Origin: UBA9865 sp035647835
GTDB taxonomy: Bacteria > Bacillota > Dethiobacteria > Dethiobacterales > Dethiobacteraceae
Length of the DNA stretch: 13,211 bases
Direction of reading: 5' to 3'
Assembly (NCBI GenBank): GCA_035647835.1
Contig: DASRMS010000014.1
Location: forward strand, 1 to 13,211
Position 1 is the stretch's first letter. Each line of letters starts with the position of its first letter. Under the pieces are notes generated by a model, which was not told the origin of the DNA, did no database searches, and worked only from the letters and a program-made list of their open reading frames with translations. Shown here piece by piece: positions 1-6,871 of this stretch. The position numbers and the translations under genes were made by a program.

Positions 1-2
1 AT

Positions 3-137
3 CTTGAATTAAGTCATAAAACCTATCGGGTTGTCGGCTCGCCGGATCTCACTGCCCTCTATGAGCTGATAGTTTCAGCCCAACCGGCAGGATCACTAGA
101 CCAATTTTACTACGAACTGATTAAGAAAAATGAATAA
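3..137 (+). CDS. C-terminal fragment of an unidentified protein (left edge)
   Basis: An open frame enters from the left edge and runs for 44 codons to a TAA at 135-137. The visible residues read LELSHKTYRVVGSPDLTALY, then a short helix-like stretch and a charged end (LIKKNE). I do not recognise the family. The composition looks like ordinary protein, and the frame stops just 21 bases before the stop codon of the convergent comM gene, as expected for a real gene end. No strong terminator lies between the two stop codons. A chance open frame cannot be excluded from 44 codons. Confidence 0.5.
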   Translation, partial: LELSHKTYRVVGSPDLTALYELIVSAQPAGSLDQFYYELIKKNE

Positions 138-158
138 AACAACTTCTGCACCCAGCAG

Positions 159-1667
159 CTAAAAGTTCACAAGCTGACGGTAACCAATGGCTTCTGCCAG
201 GTGTCGCGTGTGGATTTTTTGCTCCGCTTCTAAATCAGCGATGGTACGAGCAACCTTGAGAATACGGTCATAGGCGCGGGCACTTAAATGAAGTCGTGAA
301 AAGGCGTGACGCAGCAGGTCGCGCCCGGCGGCATCGGTCTCACAGAATTTCTGGATATGCTGCGGTGCCATTTGCGCATTACAGGACAATCCAGCGGCCT
401 GCAGGCGCTGCTGCTGCAGCTTACGTGCTGCAGCTACGCGTTTAGCAATGGCAGCAGAAGCCTCACCAGTGCCGTGGCCTGCCACTTCATCATAACGCAG
501 GCGCGTCACCTCAACAAATAAGTCCATGCGATCCAACAAGGGACCAGAGATTTTATGTCGGTAGCGATGAATTTGCCGCTCGGAGCAAACACATTCCGTT
601 TCAGCATCAGCAAGCATACCGCAGGGACAGGGGTTCATCGAGGCCAAGAGCATAAAACGGGAGGGAAAAGTATAAGACGCCATTAGTCTGGTCACAGTAA
701 CAAAGCCTTCTTCCAGCGGTTGGCGTAAGACTTCTAATGTTTCGCGGCGAAACTCCGGCAGTTCATCTAGAAATAAGACGCCCTGATGCGCTAAACTAAC
801 TTCACCGGGACGGGGATGGCTTCCTCCCCCACACAAGGCGGCAGGTGTAATCGTATGATGAGGACTGCGAAAAGGTCTGCTGCTCATTAATCCGCAGTTT
901 TCTTTATACAGACCTGCAGCACTATAAATTGTCGTAGTTTGCAGACTTTCTTCTTCAGTCATGGGCGGTAAAACTGAAGGGACACAACGGGCAAGCATTG
1001 TTTTTCCCGACCCGGGAGGTCCGGACATTAGTAAACTATGCCCGCCGGCAGCTGCTACTTCCAGCGCTCGCTTCGCTCCCTCCTGTCCTTTAACCTGTTT
1101 AAAATCAGCTCCATTTTGTAGCGGGAGCTGTTTACTCTGCGGCAGCGGCGGAGGCAGTTGACTGCCAGCAAGTATCGCTAAGGCTTCACGCAAAGATGTA
1201 GCACCAATAATATGTACGCCACTAACTAAGGCTGCTTCTCCAGCATTAGCTAAAGGCAAAAGGATGTTACGACAGCCAGCGTGGCGTGCAGCCATGACCA
1301 TCGGCAGCACGCCACGTACCCCCCGTAGAGTGCCGTCCAACGCCAACTCACCTAGAAAAGCCCATGGCACATCAGGTAATTGTAGTTGGCCGTAAGCCTG
1401 TAAAATACCCATTGCCAGCGCCAAATCTAGTTGCGGTCCTTCTTTCTTTAAGTCTGCTGGCGCTAAATTGACAATAATTCGCTGTTGTGGAAATTGTAAA
1501 GAACTATTCTTAATTGCGGCCCGCACGCGATCACGTGCTTCTCGTACAGCTGTATCGGGTAAGCCAACAATATCAAAGCTTGGCAATTGGGATGAAAGGT
1601 ATACCTCCACATCTACCATCCTGCCCTCGATGCCTACAATGGTGCAGCCAGTAACTCTGGCCAGCAT
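159..1667 (-). CDS. comM: YifB/ComM-family Mg-chelatase-like AAA+ ATPase (branch-migration helicase)
   Basis: ComM (YifB) is a cytoplasmic hexameric AAA+ motor that promotes branch migration during integration of transforming DNA in naturally competent bacteria; many non-competent species also carry it. The 502-residue product shows the family order: an N-terminal ChlI-like domain beginning MLARV, Walker A GPPGSGKT (about 216-223), Walker B GVLFLDE (about 296-302), the NPCPCG motif (345-350) followed by a CVC pair that may help bind metal, and the sensor/arginine segment around SGPLLDRMD. Usual length is about 500-510. The start at 1667 is chosen because GGGGAGG lies 7 bases upstream and because the predicted promoter (1696-1724) overlaps any longer reading. 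An in-frame ATG at 1673 sits only one base from the ribosome binding site. The gene stands alone, divergent from the SpoIID-like gene. An SOS-box-like palindrome in its promoter suggests DNA-damage control. Confidence 0.95.
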   Translation of the reverse strand: MLARVTGCTIVGIEGRMVDVEVYLSSQLPSFDIVGLPDTAVREARDRVRAAIKNSSLQFPQQRIIVNLAPADLKKEGPQLDLALAMGILQAYGQLQLPDVPWAFLGELALDGTLRGVRGVLPMVMAARHAGCRNILLPLANAGEAALVSGVHIIGATSLREALAILAGSQLPPPLPQSKQLPLQNGADFKQVKGQEGAKRALEVAAAGGHSLLMSGPPGSGKTMLARCVPSVLPPMTEEESLQTTTIYSAAGLYKENCGLMSSRPFRSPHHTITPAALCGGGSHPRPGEVSLAHQGVLFLDELPEFRRETLEVLRQPLEEGFVTVTRLMASYTFPSRFMLLASMNPCPCGMLADAETECVCSERQIHRYRHKISGPLLDRMDLFVEVTRLRYDEVAGHGTGEASAAIAKRVAAARKLQQQRLQAAGLSCNAQMAPQHIQKFCETDAAGRDLLRHAFSRLHLSARAYDRILKVARTIADLEAEQKIHTRHLAEAIGYRQLVNF

Positions 1668-1695
1668 CTTCATTCCTCCCCTACCATTTTGTACC

Positions 1696-1724
1696 ATTAT
1701 ATAGCAAACATATGTTCCCGTCAA
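1696..1724 (-). promoter_or_regulatory. Predicted sigma-A promoter of comM
   Basis: On the minus strand TTGACG (1719-1724) is separated by exactly 17 bases from a perfect TATAAT (1696-1701). This is close to the ideal vegetative promoter. Transcription would start near 1689, leaving a leader of about 20 bases that contains the GGGGAGG ribosome binding site. The position argues against translation starting at 1724. Confidence 0.8.
1705..1718 (-). promoter_or_regulatory. LexA/SOS-box-like operator in the comM promoter
   Basis: The minus strand reads GGAACATATGTTTG, with a perfect 10-base palindrome AACATATGTT at its centre. The Bacillus subtilis LexA (DinR) box is CGAACRNRYGTTYC/G. All positions fit except the first C, which is G here. 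The site fills the spacer between the -35 and -10 elements, where a repressor would block RNA polymerase. The match is read directly; control by LexA is inferred. Confidence 0.6.
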
Positions 1725-1775
1725 CCAAACTTTCTCTTAACTAGGTGCAATGATATATTAAAATGAGGTGAGCAG

Positions 1776-3911
1776 ATGAAAAAAACACTAATAATCATAT
1801 TATTACTGGGTCTGAGCGCCCTCCTCGGGTTTTACTACCTGCAACAAACAAAAGATGAGCTGGCAGATAACACTAGACTTTTTTTTGCTGCCGCGGTGAT
1901 CGGCTCGGAACAAGCACAAGATTATTTAGCACCAAATATAGAAAATAAAGAAGCACTGCTAACCGCCCTGCAAACTGAAGCTTTAATTACAAAGGCTGAA
2001 ATTCGACAGGTGCGCCTGCACTCTTACAAGCGGGCTTCAGTTTTAGTTGATTTAGAGATCAACAAAAAAGTGACTTCTCTCGAAGCACAGTTTATACGTG
2101 AAGGCAGGACGTGGCGTATTAACTCACTACCAGCCTTTACTGTGTTGGAGCAAGCTTTAATCAGCAATCTTGACGCCGACCAAGTGACTCTTTTTACCAC
2201 GCAGGGTAAACATACCTTTGTTATCCAGGCAGATGATGCTGTCCAAAGCGGCAACATTGGCGATGCCGTCGCCATTGAGCGCAATTTGATCTATTTTAAA
2301 GCTTACGCGGCTGAGGAAACAGCTAAATTATTAGCAATCACTAGTGATGCTTTAGAGGTTGAAATGTCTGGTCTGCATCCTTTAGCAGCAGATGTTGTTT
2401 ATTTTCAACCTCAACAAAATAGCTTCCGGCTAGTTGACAAACAATCCTTGTTGGTCGGCATGGAAGATTTAACTCTTTACTGGCAAGATAATGAGGTGAA
2501 AGCAGTGATGCTGCCGGAAAACTTTCTACCCACCAACATTCGGGTTCTGCTAAATACTACTGGTTTCACTAGTATCTCCCACCGCCAGGTTACCCTTTCT
2601 GCAAATACTTCCTATCTGCTCACTGATAAAGCTGCCAAACAGCAATATCGCTTCACAAGCGGGCAAAAGTTAAGCTTCAAACCGACTGATAACGGTATTG
2701 AGGCTACTTTCCCCGATAGCCGGAAACAAAGCTTCCCCAACCGTCTGTATCTCATCCCGGATCACCACGGACAGTTACGAGTAGAAACACTAAAACGTGG
2801 TACTCCTGCCTTTACCCCCACCTACCATGGACATCTGGAAATAAAAGCAGCTCAAGGCGCTTTGCTGCTTGTTAATGAGGTGCCTCTGGAAACTTATCTC
2901 TACTCTGTAGTACCCAGCGAGATGCCCATTAGTTTTGGTGCTGTGCCGCTGCAGGTGCAGGCAGTAGCTGCCCGCACGTATGCTGTCGCTGCTATGTACC
3001 GGGGTGGGTTTAAACAGTATGGTGCACATGTCGATGATAGTGTCTCCTCACAGGTTTATAACAACGTCCCTGAGTATGCGGCTAGTACCGCAGCAGTGAA
3101 TCATACCCAAGGTGTGATTGTAAAATATCAGGACACAATTGCCGATACACGTTTCTTCTCTACTTCAGCCGGTGTTACCGCAAACAAGAACGAGGTATGG
3201 CATGATGAAGCAAGTGGCAGCTTTCCCGGCACAGCCGTTCCCTATTTGCGTGCTCTTTCACAATTGCGTACAGGACAGCTGCCTGACGTGACAAGTGAAG
3301 CAGGTGCTCGTGAATTCTTTACTCAGAGCAATAGGGACAGCTACGACCAAAATTCTCCCTGGTTTCGCTGGCAGGTGGAAATGACGGCAGCTGAGTTGAC
3401 AGCTGTCTTAAAACAGTATTTACCTGAACGTTACCGGGCACAGCCGGACTTTGTACTAACCAAAGCAGGAGATGATTTTGTCAGTAAAGAAGTCGCGGCT
3501 GAACCGCTGGGTAAGCTGACAGATTTACGAGTCATCCGCCGCGGGGCTGGAGGAAATATTCTGGAACTGGAGCTAGTTGGTGAAAAAGGCACTTACCGCC
3601 TGCTAAAAGAATACACAATCCGTTTTACACTGCGACCAATAAGCATGGGTAGCGGCAAAGATGTCATCCTCACCCGTCACGATGGTTCAACACTTGCCAA
3701 TTACACTATCTTGCCCAGTACCTTTATGGTTTTTGAAGTTAAACGTGATAGTAGCAATAATATTACCTCCATCCTCTTTCAAGGTGGCGGTAATGGTCAC
3801 GGCGTGGGCCTAAGCCAATGGGGAAGCCGCGGTTTAGCGGAAGACGGCCGCAGCTTTAGCGAGATCCTACAGCATTACTATCCCGGCTGTACTTTGACAA
3901 ACATCTACTAG
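1776..3911 (+). CDS. SpoIID/LytB-domain protein, membrane-anchored, probable peptidoglycan lytic enzyme
   Basis: SpoIID and its relative LytB act on peptidoglycan outside the membrane; SpoIID is a lytic transglycosylase needed for engulfment in sporulation, while LytB modifies vegetative autolysin activity. The 711-residue product starts with a hydrophobic anchor (about residues 4-23) after MKK. Residues 30-120 look like a small alpha/beta domain. The SpoIID domain covers roughly 355-500, with LEIK, VPLETYLYSVVPSEMP (Glu382 in SEMP is the expected catalytic Glu), QAVAARTYA and a TRFFSTSAG segment. The C-terminal motif GNGHGVGLSQWG contains His675. The length is near LytB (about 700) rather than SpoIID (about 340). 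GAGGTGA precedes the ATG. TGATATATT at 1751-1759 resembles an extended -10 but lies too close to the start codon to be convincing. The gene ends in its own terminator. Confidence 0.88.
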   Translation: MKKTLIIILLLGLSALLGFYYLQQTKDELADNTRLFFAAAVIGSEQAQDYLAPNIENKEALLTALQTEALITKAEIRQVRLHSYKRASVLVDLEINKKVTSLEAQFIREGRTWRINSLPAFTVLEQALISNLDADQVTLFTTQGKHTFVIQADDAVQSGNIGDAVAIERNLIYFKAYAAEETAKLLAITSDALEVEMSGLHPLAADVVYFQPQQNSFRLVDKQSLLVGMEDLTLYWQDNEVKAVMLPENFLPTNIRVLLNTTGFTSISHRQVTLSANTSYLLTDKAAKQQYRFTSGQKLSFKPTDNGIEATFPDSRKQSFPNRLYLIPDHHGQLRVETLKRGTPAFTPTYHGHLEIKAAQGALLLVNEVPLETYLYSVVPSEMPISFGAVPLQVQAVAARTYAVAAMYRGGFKQYGAHVDDSVSSQVYNNVPEYAASTAAVNHTQGVIVKYQDTIADTRFFSTSAGVTANKNEVWHDEASGSFPGTAVPYLRALSQLRTGQLPDVTSEAGAREFFTQSNRDSYDQNSPWFRWQVEMTAAELTAVLKQYLPERYRAQPDFVLTKAGDDFVSKEVAAEPLGKLTDLRVIRRGAGGNILELELVGEKGTYRLLKEYTIRFTLRPISMGSGKDVILTRHDGSTLANYTILPSTFMVFEVKRDSSNNITSILFQGGGNGHGVGLSQWGSRGLAEDGRSFSEILQHYYPGCTLTNIY

Positions 3912-4015
3912 TGTTATGAATATTGTTTTGTTTTAATAATTTGTTCAGATATATTAAGTGAAATTGCTGTATGCTAAAACCAACGAAGAAGTTACCTTCT
4001 TTACCCCTTTTATGC

Positions 4016-4053
4016 GAGTTGCTCACGGACACGTGGCAGCTCTTTTTCTTTTT
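4016..4053 (+). terminator. Intrinsic terminator after the SpoIID-like gene
   Basis: GAGTTGC pairs with GCAGCTC (one G-U pair), continuing after a single bulged T into CACG/CGTG around a GACA loop. The hairpin is followed directly by TTTTTCTTTTT. It lies about 105 bases after the stop codon; the stretch before it (3912-4015) is AT-rich and holds nothing else I can identify. Confidence 0.8.
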
Positions 4054-4055
4054 AT

Positions 4056-4084
4056 TTGCTTTTACGCCAAGGGCAAACTATAAT
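4056..4084 (+). promoter_or_regulatory. Predicted promoter of yqeY
   Basis: A perfect TATAAT at 4079-4084 follows a weak -35 (TTGCTT, 4056-4061) with a 17-base spacer. It lies just after the terminator of the upstream gene, so yqeY is probably transcribed on its own. Confidence 0.6.
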
Positions 4085-4119
4085 AATAAAAAGATAATTT
4101 TTACCAGGGGGGAACCAGA

Positions 4120-4557
4120 ATGCTTAAACAAATTCAAGATGACATGAAAACAGCGCTGAAAGCTGGTGAAAAAAAGAAAGTTTCCACACTGCGCATGTTA
4201 ATTGCCGACATTAAAAATGAAAGCATCAATAAACGTTCAGCTTTGTCCACTGACGAAATACTATCCGTTATCCAAAGAGAAATTAAACAACGTCGCAATG
4301 CTAATGAGGAATTTAAGAAAGGCAACCGTCTTGATTTAGTTGCAGAAAATGAAATAGAGGTGGCGATCTTAACCGCATATCTGCCACAGCAGTTAGGCGA
4401 TGAGGAATTAGAAACAATAGTGCTGCAAGCAGTCAGTGCAGTAAGCGCCACCTCCCTCAAAGAGATGGGTAAGGTGATGAGCAAAGTAATGCCGCAAGTA
4501 AAAGGAAAAGCAGATGGTAGACGTGTACAAGCTGCGGTAAAAAAGGTCTTAAGCTAA
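4120..4557 (+). CDS. yqeY: GatB/YqeY domain protein
   Basis: The 145-residue product matches the YqeY family in length and layout. It is a helical protein starting MLKQIQDDMKTALKAGEK, with the LRMLIADIKN helix, an RNANEEFKKGNRLDL segment, the AYLPQQL motif and a C-terminal KGKADGRRV stretch. YqeY resembles the C-terminal domain of GatB, the tRNA-dependent amidotransferase subunit that contacts tRNA. Its own job is not settled, although a role around tRNA or amidation is usually assumed. In many Bacillota yqeY follows rpsU; here it stands alone between a terminator and promoter upstream and a shared terminator downstream. A GGGGGGA ribosome binding site precedes the ATG. Identification is secure, function is not. 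Confidence 0.93.
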   Translation: MLKQIQDDMKTALKAGEKKKVSTLRMLIADIKNESINKRSALSTDEILSVIQREIKQRRNANEEFKKGNRLDLVAENEIEVAILTAYLPQQLGDEELETIVLQAVSAVSATSLKEMGKVMSKVMPQVKGKADGRRVQAAVKKVLS

Positions 4558-4565
4558 ATAAGTAT

Positions 4566-4599
4566 GTAAAAACGGAGGCATCGCTGCCTCCGTTTTTTT
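4566..4599. terminator. Bidirectional intrinsic terminator between yqeY and the SleB-like gene
   Basis: A perfect 10-base-pair stem AACGGAGGCA/TGCCTCCGTT (4571-4580 and 4585-4594) closes a TCGC loop. T-runs follow on both strands. It serves the convergent pair. On the minus strand the stop codon of the hydrolase gene (4598-4600) lies inside the A/T flank of the hairpin. Confidence 0.92.
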
Positions 4600-5362
4600 A
4601 GTATTTGAAAAATACATGTGAACCAATGCTTGTAGTTACCGGGTGACTACGCACCCAGGCATTACTTGTTTTGGCTGGGTTGTAAAACCCCGTTGCCCCA
4701 GCAGTTGGATCCAAACCTTTAAGTGCTTCGCGCACAGCTCGTTTTGCACTTTCGCTGGCCGGTTGATTAATGCGTCCGTCCAGCACCGGGCTGTATTGAT
4801 AACGTCCACTTTCAACTTGGTAGACAACACCACTAATAGTATTGGGATAACGTTCGTTTTCCACGCGGTTGAGAATGGTCGCAGCCACTGCTACCTGACC
4901 ATCAAAAGGTTCTCCTGCTGACTCAGCATGTACCAAGCGTGCAAACAATTCCAGATCAGCTTCCGTAAAATTATGGTTATTTACGGCCACCAAAGTTTGT
5001 GTAGTTTCTACTTTTGCTGGCGCTGCCATACTTTTCGCTTTTACTGTTGCTGCCGGCTTTTCTGACATCATCTCTTGCATCCGTGTAAGGGTTTTTTCAG
5101 CTAACACTCCGTCGGTTTTTAACTTTTGCTCTTTTTGAAATGCTTTCAGACTGCCATAAGTCATCGGGCCAAAAACACCATCAAGATGACCTTCACGATA
5201 TCCATGTTGATTCAGAAACTCTTGCATAACGGCTACATCTTCACCACGATCGCCAATTTGTAATTCTCTTGCACCGAATGCCAGCGTTTGGGCTGCTGCA
5301 CCAGTTATCAGTGTCATCAAGAAACATGTAGTAATCATTATTGTTAGTAATTTTTTATTCAT
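4598..5362 (-). CDS. SleB/CwlJ-type cell wall hydrolase with peptidoglycan-binding domain
   Basis: A secreted peptidoglycan hydrolase of the SleB family (Hydrolase_2), whose best-known members are lytic transglycosylases that degrade spore cortex during germination. Counting from the ATG at 5362 (254 residues), there is a signal peptide (MNKK, hydrophobic core to about residue 20, probable cut after AAA at 24). A PG_binding_1 repeat follows (about 34-92, LQIGDRGEDVAVMQEFL to DGVFGPMTYGSLKAFQ). Then come an Ala/Lys-rich linker and the catalytic domain (about 131-254). The ELFARLVHAESAGEP motif contains the likely catalytic Glu147, and the protein ends ATGFYNP...GSHVFFKY. The start is chosen from a strong GAGGAGGT 7 bases upstream; a longer in-frame reading to 5413 crosses the predicted promoter. 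Domain layout matches SleB, but a vegetative role is possible. It lies near a second peptidoglycan-acting gene (SpoIID-like), separated by yqeY. Confidence 0.9.
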   Translation of the reverse strand: MNKKLLTIMITTCFLMTLITGAAAQTLAFGARELQIGDRGEDVAVMQEFLNQHGYREGHLDGVFGPMTYGSLKAFQKEQKLKTDGVLAEKTLTRMQEMMSEKPAATVKAKSMAAPAKVETTQTLVAVNNHNFTEADLELFARLVHAESAGEPFDGQVAVAATILNRVENERYPNTISGVVYQVESGRYQYSPVLDGRINQPASESAKRAVREALKGLDPTAGATGFYNPAKTSNAWVRSHPVTTSIGSHVFFKY

Positions 5363-5403
5363 CTTTTTTACCTCCTCTGTGTAACCGCGGAGTGTACTGA
5401 TCA

Positions 5404-5432
5404 ATGATAACATGTTCCAGCAAATGAGGCAA
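5404..5432 (-). promoter_or_regulatory. Predicted promoter of the SleB-like gene
   Basis: On the minus strand TTGCCT (5427-5432) and TATCAT (5404-5409) are 17 bases apart, a fair sigma-A match. An overlapping CATGTTA fits the -10 of forespore sigma-G (CATnnTA), but I see no matching sigma-G -35. A small palindrome AACATGTT (5409-5416) sits at the upstream edge of the -10. Confidence 0.5.
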
Positions 5433-5441
5433 AAAGCGAGA

Positions 5442-5484
5442 GCTTGCCCTATCTGGAACTATCCCAGCTCATGAGAGGGCAAGC
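5442..5484. repeat. Inverted repeat upstream of the SleB-like promoter
   Basis: GCTTGCCCT (5442-5450) and AGGGCAAGC (5476-5484) are perfect 9-base arms around 25 bases. Within these, CTGG (5453-5456) and CCAG (5464-5467) can form an inner stem with a 7-base loop. The element is flanked by a short direct repeat, AGGCAAAA on the left and AGGCAAAA on the right. There is no T-run directly after either arm, so it is a poor terminator. Function is unknown. Confidence 0.6.
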
Positions 5485-5720
5485 CAAAGGCAAAATAGGA
5501 GATGGACTAATTCACCATAATCCGTCATTATCCTCATTATTGGTATATTTGGGGAACAGGCCTTCCACCGTGAAGAACCCTTACCTGTCAGGAAGAATCC
5601 CCTTAAAAGTCGTCTTGTTAAGAAAATGGCATGAAAAAGCTGGCATAACATTCCTGCCACTCAAAGGAACTGAACATCCGCTTGTCGTTCTATTGTGCTT
5701 TTTCTAAGCGGTTAGTGGAA
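5485..5720. other. Gene-free stretch between the yraN terminator and the SleB-like gene
   Basis: I find no convincing gene here. The open frames on both strands start at TTG or GTG without ribosome binding sites and resemble nothing I know. On the minus strand, nested pairings GGGGA (near 5597) with TCCCC (near 5550) and ACAGG with CCTGT could fold a compact RNA just upstream of the inverted repeat. I do not recognise a known riboswitch. Confidence 0.4.
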
Positions 5721-5750
5721 ATAAAAAATAGGTCCAGTAAGTTGGACCTA
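5721..5750 (-). terminator. Intrinsic terminator after yraN
   Basis: On the minus strand TAGGTCCA and TGGACCTA form an 8-base-pair stem with a 6-base loop, followed at once by TTTTTTAT. It begins three bases after the yraN stop codon and closes the lepB-rbgA-rnhB-yraN unit. Confidence 0.92.
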
Positions 5751-5753
5751 CGT

Positions 5754-6092
5754 TTAAAAGGCATTTTTGATCAGCGTAACTTGTTCGCTGACACCGTCTA
5801 CGGTGACAACATCAAAACGATAAGCCGGAGCTGTGTTACCTGTAAGATGAATATATTGCAGTGCTAAATGACGAATTTTTTCCTGCTTGCGGGCATCGAC
5901 TGCTTCGGCAGGGGTACCGTGTCGCTGGGAGCGGCGCGTTTTTACTTCGATAAAAACGAGCAGCTGGCCATCTCTAGCTACGAGATCCAGCTCACCTCGC
6001 TCACACCGCCAGTTTTGTACCAATACTTGATAACCGTGTTTAGTGAGATAAGCAGCTGCTAGTTCTTCCCCCCGTCGACCCAAAGCCTTCAC
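5754..6092 (-). CDS. yraN: UPF0102 YraN-family nuclease-fold protein
   Basis: The 112-residue product is a typical YraN (UPF0102) protein with a small restriction-endonuclease-like fold. The start reads LGRRGEELAAAYLTKHGY. The core shows GELDLVARD (Asp36) and FIEVKTR (Glu49, Lys51), which fits the PD-(D/E)xK active-site pattern. Members are often encoded near rnhB, comM and dprA and are presumed to act on DNA, though a reaction has not been firmly settled. Translation starts at a GTG whose GTGA overlaps the TGA of rnhB by four bases, implying translational coupling. GAGGAA inside the rnhB end serves as the ribosome binding site. Length is normal and the last gene of its operon is followed by a terminator. 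Confidence 0.93.
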   Translation of the reverse strand: MKALGRRGEELAAAYLTKHGYQVLVQNWRCERGELDLVARDGQLLVFIEVKTRRSQRHGTPAEAVDARKQEKIRHLALQYIHLTGNTAPAYRFDVVTVDGVSEQVTLIKNAF

Positions 6093-6871
6093 CTTTCTTC
6101 CTCGGCTGGCAAAAGCATAAAAGATTGGCGGTGGAAAGGAGTAGCCCCCAGCTGAGCAATGGCTTTCCGGTGTTCACGTGTAGGATAGCCCTTATGTTCA
6201 GCAAATCCGTATCCTGGCAGCAGTTCAGCTAGCTCGCACATTAAGCGATCCCTCGTTACTTTAGCAATGATGGAAGCGGCGGCAATCGAGGCAGAAAGGC
6301 CATCACCGCCAATAATCCCTTGCTGCGGATAAGGCAAATCTTCTAACTCCAGAGCATCCAGCAAGACATAATCCGGTTTAGTTGTCAGGCCAAGTATGGC
6401 ACGGCGCATCGCCATTTTAGTAGCATTTAGTATATTATACTGGTCAATTTCTGCTACTTGCCCCGCCCCAACTGACCAGGCGATGGCGTTTTTCGTGATG
6501 ATCGTATATAGTTTTTCCCGGTTAAGAGGGGATACTTTTTTGGAATCATTTAAACCAGTCACAGAAAAATTCTCCGGTAAAATTACAGCAGCCGCTACTA
6601 CCGGGCCGGCCAAAGGACCACGCCCAGCTTCATCAACACCGGCAATATATGTATAGCCTGCTAAACGAGCCTTCCTTTCAAACTTGTGTAAGGCAGACAA
6701 GCGTTCTTTTTCTAAACGCTGGGCTTCCAGCTGATGTAAATAGCTTTGCACCACATGACGTACCCCTACTCGCTGATCAGCTGATAATTGAGCTAGTTCA
6801 GCAGGCGTAGGTACTGTTTCTTTAAAGTAGCGGCGAATCTGCGCCACTGTCATTTTCGTGAAATTGCTCAT
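6089..6871 (-). CDS. rnhB: Ribonuclease HII
   Basis: RNase HII cuts the RNA strand of RNA-DNA hybrids and nicks at single ribonucleotides left in DNA, starting their removal. The 260-residue product has a helical N-terminal extension of about 70 residues, as in the Bacillus enzyme, then GVDEAGRGPLAGP with Asp80 and Glu81. LNDSKK follows, then LLDAL with Asp172, GGDGLSASIAAASIIAKVTRDR with Asp190, and HKGY. These are the four expected metal-binding acids. One variation: the usual GDAKS reads GDGLS, so the Lys is missing. The ATG at 6871 has AGGAG six bases upstream. It lies inside rbgA, overlapping it by 50 bases in another frame. Confidence 0.96.
   Translation of the reverse strand: MSNFTKMTVAQIRRYFKETVPTPAELAQLSADQRVGVRHVVQSYLHQLEAQRLEKERLSALHKFERKARLAGYTYIAGVDEAGRGPLAGPVVAAAVILPENFSVTGLNDSKKVSPLNREKLYTIITKNAIAWSVGAGQVAEIDQYNILNATKMAMRRAILGLTTKPDYVLLDALELEDLPYPQQGIIGGDGLSASIAAASIIAKVTRDRLMCELAELLPGYGFAEHKGYPTREHRKAIAQLGATPFHRQSFMLLPAEEER

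Noticed and set aside
141..158. Possible terminator between the left-edge gene and comM
   Set aside because: Only a 4-base-pair stem (CTGC/GCAG) with a poor T-run can be drawn.
1667..1724. Longer N terminus for comM starting at 1724
   Set aside because: It would cross the -10 and -35 of the predicted promoter, lacks a ribosome binding site, and adds residues absent from the family; MLARV with GGGGAGG upstream is the usual start.
1751..1759. Extended -10 (TGATATATT) as promoter of the SpoIID-like gene
   Set aside because: The start site would fall inside the ribosome binding site, and no -35 is visible; the true promoter remains unidentified.
4134..4484. 116-codon minus-strand frame inside yqeY
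   Set aside because: Antisense shadow of a well-identified gene, with composition typical of such shadows.
5409..5418. Possible second LexA box (GGAACATGTT on the minus strand) in the SleB-like promoter
   Set aside because: The GAAC and GTT halves are separated by two bases instead of four, so the spacing does not fit the SOS box.
5442..5484. Inverted repeat read as an intrinsic terminator or an insertion-sequence end
   Set aside because: No T-run follows directly on either strand, and no transposase or paired terminal repeat is present.
5444..5707. 87-codon plus-strand open frame, and a 63-codon frame opposite (5469-5660)
   Set aside because: Both begin at non-ATG codons without ribosome binding sites, overlap an inverted repeat and lie between a terminator and a promoter; no recognisable motif.
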